Assembly: GCA_012837605.1 (NCBI GenBank)
Contig: DUQV01000139.1
Coordinates: 1-40,735 of the forward strand
Length of the DNA: 40,735 bases
Direction: 5' to 3'
Source of the DNA: Clostridiales bacterium
Lineage (GTDB): Bacteria; Bacillota; Clostridia; Lachnospirales; Lachnospiraceae
Below are positions 7,781 through 16,576 of this stretch, piece by piece; the first letter of the stretch is position 1; each line of letters starts with the position of its first letter. The notes beneath the pieces were generated by a model that saw only the letters and a list, made by a program, of their open reading frames with translations, ran no database searches and was not told where the DNA came from. The translations under genes and the position numbers were made by a program.

Positions 7781-8905
7781 ATGGATAAACGAAAGAAATT
7801 AATGATAAGCGGAATTATTCTGGTCGTTCTGCTTCTTGTTTTTTGTTGGATGATATTTACAAGAAGCGGACGAAGAGTAATATATAGATTAGCAGGAAGT
7901 TATATATATCAAGGTGTTGATAAAGATGATGATTTGGAAACAAGTTCTGTAATTATTCCGTTTGAAAAAGAACAATATAAAAATGAGAATAACAATGCCA
8001 AAGCTGAGGATTCAGAGAATGCTGAACCAATAATTGAAGCAAATGAGCCTGCACCAAGGATATTGCCGGATCCAAGGCATGAAGATTATGTCAGCAATTA
8101 TCTGTTGTTTGGGGTGGAGGAAATATTTAATGCTAAGAACACCGATACAATTATGATTGCTTCCATTAATACAAAGGACAGCACTGTTAAGCTAACATCC
8201 ATATTAAGAGATACTTATGTGGAGACTGAAGAATATGGACCAAGTAAGATTAATGCCATCTTTGCAATGGGCGGTGCAAAGGCATTTGTGAAGGTAATAG
8301 AAGATTATTTCCGTATTAAGATCGACGGATATGCATATATCAATTTTGAGGCTTTTGAGAATATTATAGACAGTCTTGGTGGGATATCCATTGAGCTTGG
8401 AGAAGAAGAAGCAGAGTATCTGAACACTACTAATTATATATCAAACCCTGCATATCGTAATGTTAAAGCCGGTTGGAATGAACTGAACGGAAATCAGGCA
8501 CTTGGTTATTGCCGTATCAGACTGGTACCAACATTAGGAGGTACAAGTGATGATTATGGAAGGTCATTAAGACATAGAAGAGTATTAAATGCCGTCTTTA
8601 ATAAATATAAATCTAAAAGTTTATTTGATTTGCTGCGTATATCCAATAATGTACTTGGCTATGTAAAAACCAACGTTAACAGGCAGCAGATTGAGAAAGC
8701 CATTGAGGACATAGTAGAGAACAGGATAACTAAGATGGACAGTATGCGTCTTCCTGTAAACGGAGCATTTGAAGCACCTATTAAGTATCAAGATGTCGGT
8801 TACCCTTTAATATATGATTGGGATGAGAATATAATCAAGCTATATCAGTTCATATATCTGGATGCAAGGGAAGAAGCAGAGGTAAATTTGGAGAAATATA
8901 AATAA
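7781..8905 (+). CDS. LytR-CpsA-Psr (LCP) family cell-wall glycopolymer ligase
   Basis: LCP enzymes move lipid-linked anionic polymers (such as teichoic acids or capsule) onto peptidoglycan outside the membrane. This 374-residue protein has a membrane segment at about residues 7-24, a low-complexity acidic linker to about 90, then the LCP domain. The domain shows NTDTIMIASINTKDSTVKLTSILRDTYVE, which holds the conserved Asp and Arg residues. It continues with INAIFAMGGAKAFVKVIEDYF, then YAYINFEAFENIIDSLGGI, and LNGNQALGYCRIR with its conserved arginines. The ribosome binding site before the ATG at 7781 is weak (GGTAAGGGA). It ends six bases from the convergent PilZ gene. Together with the lipid kinase and the sulfatase nearby it points to anionic wall polymer assembly. 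Confidence 0.9.
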   Translation: MDKRKKLMISGIILVVLLLVFCWMIFTRSGRRVIYRLAGSYIYQGVDKDDDLETSSVIIPFEKEQYKNENNNAKAEDSENAEPIIEANEPAPRILPDPRHEDYVSNYLLFGVEEIFNAKNTDTIMIASINTKDSTVKLTSILRDTYVETEEYGPSKINAIFAMGGAKAFVKVIEDYFRIKIDGYAYINFEAFENIIDSLGGISIELGEEEAEYLNTTNYISNPAYRNVKAGWNELNGNQALGYCRIRLVPTLGGTSDDYGRSLRHRRVLNAVFNKYKSKSLFDLLRISNNVLGYVKTNVNRQQIEKAIEDIVENRITKMDSMRLPVNGAFEAPIKYQDVGYPLIYDWDENIIKLYQFIYLDAREEAEVNLEKYK

Positions 8906-8911
8906 TTATAT

Positions 8912-9592
8912 CTAACCACTTGATTTCGGTTTTTTCCCTTTTGCAGGCGGAGATGAATAGTTATTAACCCTTTTTCGTAATGCTTCTCCCTGTTTGCGGG
9001 CAATGTAATTGCCAAGCCGGTTGTTCTTCTCATTGAATTTACATCCGTAAAGGAAGGAATCAAGATGCGGTAGGAATTCCTTTCTCACAATAATGCCTGA
9101 TAAGCTTAAGATGGAATTTTTATCTTTAATCTTAAGTCGAATTACTCTATCAGTTTCAAGTTCTTCCTTAGTAATGAAAGCAACACCGGTTTCGCTGAGA
9201 TCTTTAACTAATACAGAGAGGGCTAAAGGACCACTGGAAGTATTAATATATATAGGCATATCTTCCCCTATATACATCCTATAAGCCTCTCTCCGATTAT
9301 AGGGCTTACCTTCTCCTCCTGCTGTATCGATTTTATGATAGATGGCACCATCATATTTTACCAGCTTAACAATGACATTATCCCATAAAAACACCTTACC
9401 GTTTATCTTGACGATAAGATTAATGCGGCAATTATCATTAAAACCTACAGTCTGGTCATTGACTATAATAGGAGAAATCAATACAGAATTATTTATAGTT
9501 AGTTGTACTTCACTGTCAAAGGATATGGTTTGTCCGCTATATCGTACTTCAAGCTCTATTTTAGCACCATTTGGTATATCATTAATAATCAA
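8912..9592 (-). CDS. YcgR-like PilZ-domain protein (c-di-GMP receptor)
   Basis: PilZ domains bind cyclic di-GMP and usually control motility or surface polymers. This 226-residue cytosolic protein has an N-terminal beta-rich domain of YcgR type (about 1-95) and a C-terminal PilZ domain. The two binding motifs are present: RxxxR in NRREAYR (R101, R105) and DLSETG (D131, S133, G136). The C-terminal 25 residues are basic and disordered. The start is a TTG at 9592 with a strong AAGGAGGTG seven bases upstream; no better ATG exists nearby. It is transcribed alone, converging with the LCP gene. The target is unknown; flagellar motor control is common for this architecture, but no motor gene is in this window. 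Confidence 0.88.
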   Translation of the reverse strand: MIINDIPNGAKIELEVRYSGQTISFDSEVQLTINNSVLISPIIVNDQTVGFNDNCRINLIVKINGKVFLWDNVIVKLVKYDGAIYHKIDTAGGEGKPYNRREAYRMYIGEDMPIYINTSSGPLALSVLVKDLSETGVAFITKEELETDRVIRLKIKDKNSILSLSGIIVRKEFLPHLDSFLYGCKFNEKNNRLGNYIARKQGEALRKRVNNYSSPPAKGKKPKSSG

Positions 9593-9687
9593 AAGGGCAC
9601 CTCCTTAATGATACAATGTAAGTATATTACATATTAACAAATAAAACAACAATTATATTCAAAGACTAAACAAATTTTATTAATTTT

Positions 9688-9716
9688 TTGATATTTTTTG
9701 ATGTTTACAGTATTAC
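9688..9716 (+). promoter_or_regulatory. probable promoter for the S66 peptidase gene
   Basis: TTGATA at 9688-9693 and TATTAC at 9711-9716 are separated by 17 bases, about 50 bases before the start. The -10 match is only fair. Confidence 0.4.
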
Positions 9717-9766
9717 TTTATTAATACAGAAAAAATAAATGGGAAAGGTATGGTAACAGTAGAATT

Positions 9767-10798
9767 ATGATATATCCTGCTAATTTGGAAAAAGGTTTTT
9801 ATATCGGTGTTACTGCAACCTCTGCGGGCTTTGAAGATGAGGTTGATTTAAAGCGTCTGAGTAATGCAATAGCGAATTTTGAAAAGCGGGGTTATCCTGT
9901 TATTACAACTCCAAATGTTAAGAGAAGTGACAATAAAGGTCGAAGCTCAGATGCAGCTACTAGGGCGAAGGAATTATCAGACCTGGTAAATGATCCCAGA
10001 GTAAGAGTTATTATAGCGGCATGTGGAGGAGAATTTCTGCTGGAGATGCTTCCATATGTAGATTATATGGCGATAAAAAACAGTCCGAAATGGATACAGG
10101 GATTTTCTGATACAACCGGATTATCCTTTACAATAACTACGAATCTGGATATTGCTACAATATATTCATATAATTTCAGCAGCTTCGGAATGAAGAACTG
10201 GCATCACTCCTTGTCGGACAACCTGCTTATACTTGAGGGTAATGATATTGTTCAGAGCAGTTATGACATGTATCAGGACGGATATTATAAAAGAGTGACC
10301 GGTCTGGAAGAATTTGTACCGGAGAAGGAAGTGGAGTGGAGGAATCTGCCTCCTAAAGGGTTCGAAGGCATTGATGAGATTTATATTCAGGGTCGTATAC
10401 TGGGTGGCTGTCTGGATATCCTAAAAAGTCTTGTCGGTACAAGATTTGATAAAACAGTTGAATTCGCCGAAAGATATTATGAGGACGGAATTTTATGGTT
10501 TTTTGAAAGCTATAATCTTAATAGCGAAGGCATGATGCATGCTTTGTGGCAGTTGAGAGAAGCGGGATGGTTTAAAAATGCAAAAGGCTTTATATTCGGA
10601 CGTCCCGCAATGTATGAATCACTATATGAGATCTCTTATGAAGAGATTGTCTGCTCAGTATTGGGAGAGTTGGGTTTACCAATAATATTAGATGCAGATA
10701 TTGGTCATAAGCCACCGCAGTTTTCAATTATAAACGGTGCTATTGCTAAGGTTAGGAGTAAAAATAAAAAAGGAACGATTATATTTGAAAGAAGGTAG
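9767..10798 (+). CDS. S66-family peptidase (LD-carboxypeptidase/MccF type)
   Basis: S66 serine peptidases either trim D-Ala from murein tetrapeptides (LdcA) or cleave microcin C-like amides (MccF). The 343-residue length is closer to MccF-type members. The catalytic triad is visible: S114 in GFSDTTGL, E247 in WFFESYNL and H314 in DIGHKPPQF, with ILGGCLDIL in the middle. It has no signal peptide, so it acts in the cytosol. The ATG at 9767 has no good ribosome binding site. A six-codon reading frame from 9750 ends across the start (ATGA), so coupling to it is possible. The next gene begins eight bases after the stop, so the pair is probably cotranscribed. A role in wall recycling or antibiotic detoxification cannot be decided from sequence. 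Confidence 0.88.
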   Translation: MIYPANLEKGFYIGVTATSAGFEDEVDLKRLSNAIANFEKRGYPVITTPNVKRSDNKGRSSDAATRAKELSDLVNDPRVRVIIAACGGEFLLEMLPYVDYMAIKNSPKWIQGFSDTTGLSFTITTNLDIATIYSYNFSSFGMKNWHHSLSDNLLILEGNDIVQSSYDMYQDGYYKRVTGLEEFVPEKEVEWRNLPPKGFEGIDEIYIQGRILGGCLDILKSLVGTRFDKTVEFAERYYEDGILWFFESYNLNSEGMMHALWQLREAGWFKNAKGFIFGRPAMYESLYEISYEEIVCSVLGELGLPIILDADIGHKPPQFSIINGAIAKVRSKNKKGTIIFERR

Positions 10799-10806
10799 CG
10801 GTTCTT

Positions 10807-12915
10807 ATGAAAATAGAGAAAGATAATAATACATTATATCCTATGCTCTTTTTTATAGGAACGTTAATTTATCTGGAATTAATAACTCATTTGTATATTT
10901 ATAATTCAATAGACGGAAAAATAATATATCCTATTACATTTGCAATCCCTATAGGTATATTATTCACAATTCTCTCGGGTTTTTTTGAACGCTTTGGAAA
11001 TATGCTGATTATGTGGCTGCTTACATCGTTATCATGCTTGATTTTCGGGCTGCAGCTTGTTTATTACAGTGTATTTAAGGTCTATTTCTCATTTCAGACA
11101 CTTGGTATGGCCGGTGATGCCATATCTGAATTCAGTGAGGAAGTAAATAATGCAATTAGTGCAAATATTATCCCTGTTTTATTAATAATGCTTCCTTTGG
11201 CTGTATTGTATTTTCTGATAAGATATGTTCTTTTATGCGAAAAAAGAAAGACAAACATTCAGGGATATCTTGTTATTGCAGCATTGTGTTTTCATTTGCT
11301 GGCACTTTTTTTGCTGCCTATATACAGTAAGGATGACTATACGCCATATGATCTGTATTATCATAGTAAGGTTCCTGAGCTTAGCGGGAGACACCTTGGC
11401 ATCATAACCTTAACCAGATTTGATTTGTCAGGCATGCTTAAAGAAGAGGAGGAGCTAGTCTTAGTGGATAACGGTACTGTTATTATTGATGCTGAGCAGG
11501 ATGAAGAGCCCACTTCTGCTCCAGCACTAAAGCCTAATACTAATGACAGCTCTGCAAAGCAGGACAATCCGGGGAACGGGCATACATCTGTATCTCCCTC
11601 ATTATCACCAACTCCCTCATTATCACCAACTCCTAAACCTATAGATACTTCGCCAAATGTAATGAATATTGACTTTGAGGAATTGGCTAGGCATGAAGAA
11701 AACAAATCAATAAGAATACTTCATAAATATTTTGCTTCTTTGCCGCCAACCAACAAGAATGAATATACAGGTATGTTTAAGGGGTATAATCTGATCTTGG
11801 TAACGGCAGAGGGATTTTCACCTTATGCAGTTCATAAAGATTTGACACCTACTTTATATAAACTGATAAATGAGGGTTTTGTATTCAAAAACTTCTATAC
11901 TGCTTTGTGGCAGACAAGCACCAGTGACGGCGAGTATGTGGCACTTACAGGTCTTATACCGGTCGGAACCAGAAGCATGTATAATTCACGTGATAAACTG
12001 CTGCCATTTTCTTTAGGGAACCAATTTAATCTTCTTGGTGTTGGGAGCAAGGCCTATCATAATCACACCTATACTTATTATGAGAGAGATCAGACCCATC
12101 CTAACCTTGGATATATCTATAAAGGTAAGGGAAATGGTCTTGTATTGGATTCAGATGTATGGCCCGGCTCTGATCTGGAAATGATAAATCATACTGTAGA
12201 TGAATATATCAATGAGGAACAATTTCATGTGTATTATTTGACCGTAAGCGGACATATGAATTATACGTTTACCGGTAACAGTATGTCGTATAAGAATAAG
12301 GCGTTGGTTAAGGATCTGCCTTATTCTTCAGAAGCAAGAGCATATATAGCATGTCAGATCGAGTTGGACAGGGCAATGGAGGAATTAATAAAGAGATTAA
12401 ACGATGCAGGTGTAGCTGATAAGACAGTGATTGCATTAAGCTCAGACCATTACCCATATGGTTGGGAGAAGGAAAGGCTTGATGAGCTTGCCGGCCATGA
12501 AATTGACCCTGAATTTGAAATATATCGCAATCACTTTATTTTATGGAATCAAGGTATGGACAATAATATTGTTATAGACAAGCCTGCATCCAGTTTGGAT
12601 ATTCTTCCGACCCTCAGCAATCTTTTTGGATTAACCTATGATTCAAGGCTTTTGATGGGACGGGATATCTTATCTGACAGTGAGCCTTTGGTTATTCTGG
12701 GCAACAGAAGCTTTATTACAGATAAGGTGATGTTTAATTCAGAAACAGGAGAGGTAATAAAATTAACCGATGAGGAGCTGCCTCCCGATTATGTTAAGAA
12801 TATAAATGCCATTATAAAAAACAAATTCACAATAGCAAAAAGTATCCTATCATTAGATTATTACCGTTATTTATTTCCAAACTATCCTGAAGGATTTGTC
12901 ACGGATAATGATTAA
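10807..12915 (+). CDS. LTA-synthase-like sulfatase-family membrane protein
   Basis: LtaS-type enzymes transfer glycerol phosphate from phosphatidylglycerol to a growing polymer outside the membrane and release diacylglycerol. This 702-residue protein has about five N-terminal membrane helices (to about residue 175), a Pro/Ser/Thr-rich linker (about 235-285), and a C-terminal sulfatase-fold domain. Predicted metal and catalytic residues are E335 (VTAEGF), the nucleophile T372 (STSDGEY), and D547-H548 (SSDHYPYG). The AYHNHTYTYYERD stretch matches the substrate-binding segment of LtaS. The start follows the S66 stop by eight bases with GAAGG upstream. The linker and the absence of a clear signal-peptidase site between helices and linker differ from classical LtaS, so it may act on another phosphoglycerol or phosphoethanolamine polymer. 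Confidence 0.85.
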   Translation: MKIEKDNNTLYPMLFFIGTLIYLELITHLYIYNSIDGKIIYPITFAIPIGILFTILSGFFERFGNMLIMWLLTSLSCLIFGLQLVYYSVFKVYFSFQTLGMAGDAISEFSEEVNNAISANIIPVLLIMLPLAVLYFLIRYVLLCEKRKTNIQGYLVIAALCFHLLALFLLPIYSKDDYTPYDLYYHSKVPELSGRHLGIITLTRFDLSGMLKEEEELVLVDNGTVIIDAEQDEEPTSAPALKPNTNDSSAKQDNPGNGHTSVSPSLSPTPSLSPTPKPIDTSPNVMNIDFEELARHEENKSIRILHKYFASLPPTNKNEYTGMFKGYNLILVTAEGFSPYAVHKDLTPTLYKLINEGFVFKNFYTALWQTSTSDGEYVALTGLIPVGTRSMYNSRDKLLPFSLGNQFNLLGVGSKAYHNHTYTYYERDQTHPNLGYIYKGKGNGLVLDSDVWPGSDLEMINHTVDEYINEEQFHVYYLTVSGHMNYTFTGNSMSYKNKALVKDLPYSSEARAYIACQIELDRAMEELIKRLNDAGVADKTVIALSSDHYPYGWEKERLDELAGHEIDPEFEIYRNHFILWNQGMDNNIVIDKPASSLDILPTLSNLFGLTYDSRLLMGRDILSDSEPLVILGNRSFITDKVMFNSETGEVIKLTDEELPPDYVKNINAIIKNKFTIAKSILSLDYYRYLFPNYPEGFVTDND
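11596..11631 (+). repeat. perfect 18-bp tandem duplication in the sulfatase linker
   Basis: Two identical 18-base units in a row (each beginning CCCTCATTATCACC) encode a duplicated Pro-Ser-Leu-Ser-Pro-Thr in the flexible linker. The unit is a multiple of three, so copy changes would only lengthen or shorten the linker. Confidence 0.85.
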
Positions 12916-12977
12916 AAACAACAGTATAATATTAATAGATACACTTAAATCATAGTATTAAAAGAGGTAGATGTATT

Positions 12978-13265
12978 ATGAAACTGACACAAGAAGATTT
13001 TAACAAAATATTGAATACTGTTAAGATAAGCTTATCGGAGGAAGAAGAGATTAAGCTTATAAAGGATTTAAATCAGTTAATCGAATTTATAGATACTATG
13101 AATGAACAGGATTCTGAAAATGTTGAACCGATGGCATATATTCATTCTATTAAGAATGTATATCGTGATGATGAGGTAACAGATTCAATATCAGGACAAA
13201 AGCTGCATGAAAATGCACCTGAAATTTCGGATGATTATTATGTGGTTCCCCGTATTATTCACTAA
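12978..13265 (+). CDS. gatC: Asp/Glu-tRNA(Asn/Gln) amidotransferase subunit C
   Basis: GatC is the small scaffold of GatCAB, which turns mischarged Glu-tRNA-Gln and Asp-tRNA-Asn into the correct aminoacyl-tRNAs. The 95-residue size is normal. The N-terminal helix pair (KISLSEEEEIKLIKDLNQLIEFIDTMNEQD) and the motif NVEPMAYIHSIKNVYRDDEV, followed by LHENAPEISDDYYVVPRII, are the standard GatC landmarks. The ATG at 12978 follows AAAGAGGTAGATGTATT. It heads the gatC-gatA-gatB cluster, with gatA beginning about 28 bases after its stop. Presence of the complex implies indirect glutaminyl- or asparaginyl-tRNA synthesis. Confidence 0.95.
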   Translation: MKLTQEDFNKILNTVKISLSEEEEIKLIKDLNQLIEFIDTMNEQDSENVEPMAYIHSIKNVYRDDEVTDSISGQKLHENAPEISDDYYVVPRIIH

Positions 13266-13292
13266 TCTGAAGAAAACCGTTTGGAGGCAAAA

Positions 13293-14759
13293 ATGAAGGA
13301 AATAACAGCGATGTCGGCTATGAAGGTGGCAGATAAGATTAAGAAAAGAGAGCTGTCAGTGCAGGAAGTTGTAGAAGCACAGCTTAAAGCGATAAAATTG
13401 AGAGAGCCTATATACAACTGCTACATTACCATAACAGAGGATAAAGCCAGAGAGGATGCCATTAAGGTACAGAGGCGGATTGATAACGGCGAGCTTAAGG
13501 ATTCGCCACTTGCAGGTGTGCCTGTGGCTATAAAGGATAATATATGCACCGAAGGGGTAAAAACCACATGTGCATCCAAAATGCTGGCAGATTATGTTCC
13601 CTCATATAATGCAACAGTTGTCAAAAGGCTGGAAGATGCAGGAGCAGTTTTAATCGGAAAGGTTAATTTGGATGAATTTGCTATGGGAGGTACCACAAAG
13701 ACCTCTTATTTTGGTGAAACGAAGAATCCATGGAACATATATCATACGCCCGGAGGATCCAGTGGCGGTTCATCGGCTGCTGTATCAGCGGAGGAGGCAT
13801 TTGTATCATTAGGTTCGGATACAGGAGGTTCCATCAGACAGCCCGCCGCATATTGTGGATTGGTGGGGTTTAAGCCTACCTATGGTACTGTATCAAGATA
13901 TGGATTGATACCGCTTGCATCATCTCTTGACCAGATAGGACCATTATCCAGAAATATCTCTGATTGTGTTTCTGTTCTTGAGGTTATATCGGGGCATGAT
14001 CCGATGGACGCAACATCCGTAAAGCAGGAGAGATTCATCTATCGTCAGGCATTGATAGATGATGTAAAGAATATGAGGATAGGTGTTCCCAAGCTGTATC
14101 TGGAGGAGGATTTGGACGAAGATATAAGATGCTGCTTTATGGAAGCAATAAAGACCTTTGAGGAAATGGGGGCTAAGGTGGAATTATTTGATTTGGATGA
14201 GATACGATATAGTGTACAGGCATATTATATTATATCATGTGCTGAAGCCTGCTCCAATCTGGCAAGATATGATGGGGTAAGGTATGGTTATCGTGCAGGG
14301 GATTATGAAGGACTTGATGAATTATACAAGAAATCAAGAGGAGAAGGCTTCGGATATGAAGTAAAGCGAAGAATTATGCTGGGGGCATATGTACTAAGCT
14401 CAGGTAATTACGAGTCTTATTACAATAAAGCCGGAAGAATAAGAAGCATTATCAGTAAAGCATATGAGGAAGCCTTTAACAGGTATGATGTTCTGTTCAG
14501 CCCCGAATCACTAAGTACTGCTCCTCAACTTAACGAGGACAGTTCACTGTCAAAGAGAAAGCATCATTCAGAGATACTGAATGTTTCCGTCAATTTGGCC
14601 GGTCTTCCGGCTGTAAGTATTCCATGCGGCAGGGATAAAAACGGGCTGCCTATAGGGCTTCAGATTATATCCAAAAAGTTTGGGGAAAGATCCATCATTC
14701 AAGCAGCCTATGCATTTGAAAAGACAAAACCGTACGAGCGACCGCAAGCTCTGCTTTAA
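13293..14759 (+). CDS. gatA: Asp/Glu-tRNA(Asn/Gln) amidotransferase subunit A
   Basis: GatA is the glutaminase that frees ammonia for the amidation done by GatB. This 488-residue protein has the amidase signature with the Ser-Ser-Lys triad at K81 (VAIKDNI), S156 (GGSSGGSS) and S180 (GSDTGGSIRQPAAYCG), at spacings identical to known GatA proteins. The family's C-terminal segment (NVSVNLAGLPAVSIPCG, then LPIGLQII) is intact. A TTG at 13281 would extend the protein, but GGAGG at 13283-13287 fits the ATG at 13293 with five-base spacing. gatC lies just upstream. A 268-bp palindromic element begins seven bases after the stop and separates it from gatB. Confidence 0.96.
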   Translation: MKEITAMSAMKVADKIKKRELSVQEVVEAQLKAIKLREPIYNCYITITEDKAREDAIKVQRRIDNGELKDSPLAGVPVAIKDNICTEGVKTTCASKMLADYVPSYNATVVKRLEDAGAVLIGKVNLDEFAMGGTTKTSYFGETKNPWNIYHTPGGSSGGSSAAVSAEEAFVSLGSDTGGSIRQPAAYCGLVGFKPTYGTVSRYGLIPLASSLDQIGPLSRNISDCVSVLEVISGHDPMDATSVKQERFIYRQALIDDVKNMRIGVPKLYLEEDLDEDIRCCFMEAIKTFEEMGAKVELFDLDEIRYSVQAYYIISCAEACSNLARYDGVRYGYRAGDYEGLDELYKKSRGEGFGYEVKRRIMLGAYVLSSGNYESYYNKAGRIRSIISKAYEEAFNRYDVLFSPESLSTAPQLNEDSSLSKRKHHSEILNVSVNLAGLPAVSIPCGRDKNGLPIGLQIISKKFGERSIIQAAYAFEKTKPYERPQALL

Positions 14760-14765
14760 TAAATT

Positions 14766-15033
14766 CCCAAATCCCAACCGGAACAGTTTGTTTTGTCATC
14801 TGCTTGAAACAGTATTACTCATGCTTCGATTTCAATGTATAAGAAGTTCTAATATCTGTCAGTTTTACACTCCCAAGATAATAAAACAGATAACTCGCTT
14901 CGCTCAAACAGATCTGTTTTATTATCTAGTGCAAAACTTCCAGATATAAGAACGTCTAATACATTTACATAGGCGCATGGAGTAATACTGTTTCAAGCAG
15001 ATGACAAAGGAAGTAGTTTCATTGGGATTTGGG
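14766..15033. repeat. 268-bp palindromic (hairpin-forming) element between gatA and gatB
   Basis: Almost the whole gatA-gatB gap is an imperfect inverted repeat. The outer ends are 12-bp perfect complements (CCCAAATCCCAA at 14766-14777 and its complement at 15022-15033). Next comes a perfect 28-bp pair (14793-14820 with 14980-15007), then a diverged middle, then a perfect 16-bp pair (14876-14891 with 14912-14927) around a 20-base loop. It has no credible reading frame of its own. The terminal inverted repeats suggest a MITE-like mobile remnant, but no target-site duplication is clear at the ends. If transcribed, the RNA could fold into a long hairpin inside the gat message. This accounts for the stretch of about 310 bases without a gene. 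Confidence 0.85.
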
Positions 15034-15072
15034 CATTGAGAAACATACATATGAGTAGTGAGGAAGAATAAT

Positions 15073-16503
15073 ATGATGAATTATGAAACGATTATTGGTT
15101 TGGAGGTACATGTGGAATTATCCACAGAATCCAAGCTTTTCTGTCCATGCTCAACCAGGTTCGGCGACAAACCCAATTCAAATTGCTGTCCCGTGTGTAT
15201 CGGAATGCCGGGAGTATTTTCGATTCTAAACAAAAAGGCAGTTGAGTATGCCATATCAGTCGGAATTGCTCTTGATTGTACCATAGTAAAGAGCTGTACG
15301 TTTGACAGGAAGAATTATTTCTATCCTGATCTTCCAAAGGGATACCAGATATCCCAAAAGTATTGTCCGATTGCAAAAAACGGAAGACTGATTATAGATA
15401 CCAAGGACGGCAGCAAGTCCATAGGTATTCATGAGATGCACATCGAGGAAGATGCAGGTAAGCTGATTCATGATTCGGATAATAATCAGACGCTTGTAGA
15501 CTATAACCGTTCAGGAGTTCCGCTGATAGAAATAGTAAGTGAGCCGGACTTAAGATGTGCAGACGAGGCAGCAGCGTTTTTAGACAAGCTGAGAATGATG
15601 CTGATATATATGGGTGTATCTGATTGTAAGATGCAGGAAGGCTCTATGAGGGTAGATATCAATCTTTCTGTCAGGAAAACCGGCAGCAGGGAGTTTGGTA
15701 CCAGAACAGAGATAAAGAATCTGAATTCTGTTAAAGCAATAACCAAAGCAATCGAAGGAGAAAGCAAGAGGCAGATTGATATACTGAAAGCAGGAGGAGT
15801 TGTTGATAAGGAAACCAGAAGGTGGGATGATAATAAAAATGAAAGTATCAGGATGAGGACAAAGGAGGAAGAAGACGACTATCGATATTTTCCTGATCCT
15901 GATATTGTACCTATAGAAATTTCTGATAATTGGATAGATAGGCTTCGGTCATCGCTTCCTGAGTTTCGGGACGAGAAAATAATTCGCTATCAAAAGGAAT
16001 ATGGCATATCAAAATATGATGCGGAAGTAATAACTTCATCCGTTGAAATGGCCAAGTTATTTGAGGATACGACTAAACTGTGCGATTTGCCAAAGGAAGC
16101 AGCTAACTGGCTGATGGTCGAGGGGATGCGGCTGTTGAATGAGAATAACATAGATGCGTGTGATATTTGCATAACCCCGGAGAGATTATCAAAGCTGATT
16201 CTTATGGTTGAGCAAGGAAGAGTAAATCGTATTAAAGCCAAGGAAGTGTTTGAAAAATCATTTCTGGAGAATATAGATCCTGAGGAGTATGTGAAAAATC
16301 ATAGACTTGAGATGATTTCTGATGCAAGTGTTATTAGGTTGGCTGCGATGAAGGTACTTGAAGATAATCCCGGGGCAGTATCAGATTATAAGAATGGCAA
16401 GAAGAAGGCCTTCGGAAATCTGGTTGGGCAGACCATTAAGGCTATGGATCACAAGGCAGACCCTGCGATAGTAAATGCAATTATTAAGGAACTTCTTGAG
16501 TAA
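15073..16503 (+). CDS. gatB: Asp/Glu-tRNA(Asn/Gln) amidotransferase subunit B
   Basis: GatB binds the mischarged tRNA, activates the Glu or Asp side chain with ATP and amidates it with ammonia from GatA. The 476-residue length is standard. The N-terminal GLEVHVELSTESKLFC segment is intact, as are the zinc-site cysteines (FCPC and CCPVC), NRSGVPLIEIVSEPD and GSMRVDINLSVR. The tail is the YqeY-like helical domain (about 330-476) that grips the tRNA. A GTG at 15058 overlaps the ribosome binding site. GAGGAAG at 15060-15066 fits the ATG at 15073 (or 15076). It completes the gat operon despite the palindromic insert upstream. Confidence 0.96.
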   Translation: MMNYETIIGLEVHVELSTESKLFCPCSTRFGDKPNSNCCPVCIGMPGVFSILNKKAVEYAISVGIALDCTIVKSCTFDRKNYFYPDLPKGYQISQKYCPIAKNGRLIIDTKDGSKSIGIHEMHIEEDAGKLIHDSDNNQTLVDYNRSGVPLIEIVSEPDLRCADEAAAFLDKLRMMLIYMGVSDCKMQEGSMRVDINLSVRKTGSREFGTRTEIKNLNSVKAITKAIEGESKRQIDILKAGGVVDKETRRWDDNKNESIRMRTKEEEDDYRYFPDPDIVPIEISDNWIDRLRSSLPEFRDEKIIRYQKEYGISKYDAEVITSSVEMAKLFEDTTKLCDLPKEAANWLMVEGMRLLNENNIDACDICITPERLSKLILMVEQGRVNRIKAKEVFEKSFLENIDPEEYVKNHRLEMISDASVIRLAAMKVLEDNPGAVSDYKNGKKKAFGNLVGQTIKAMDHKADPAIVNAIIKELLE

Positions 16504-16507
16504 TTTA

Positions 16508-16536
16508 TTGTTATTTGACAGCTGTTGTAATATAAT
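16508..16536 (+). promoter_or_regulatory. sigma-A promoter for the small PilZ gene
   Basis: TTGTTA at 16508-16513 and a perfect TATAAT at 16531-16536 are separated by 17 bases, about 40 bases before the GTG start. A TTGACA also lies at 16515 but has no -10 at the right distance. Confidence 0.6.
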
Positions 16537-16576
16537 AGTAGCAGGTTTATAAAATTCAATTAGCGGAGGTTATGTT

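Noticed and set aside
11361-11705. A 114-codon minus-strand frame with a Ser/Gly/Val-rich product
   Set aside because: It is the complement of the repetitive linker of the sulfatase gene; composition is that of an antisense shadow.
14680-14949. An 89-codon forward frame overlapping the end of gatA and the palindrome
   Set aside because: It lies in another frame of gatA and then in the inverted repeat, has no ribosome binding site and shows no protein-like composition.
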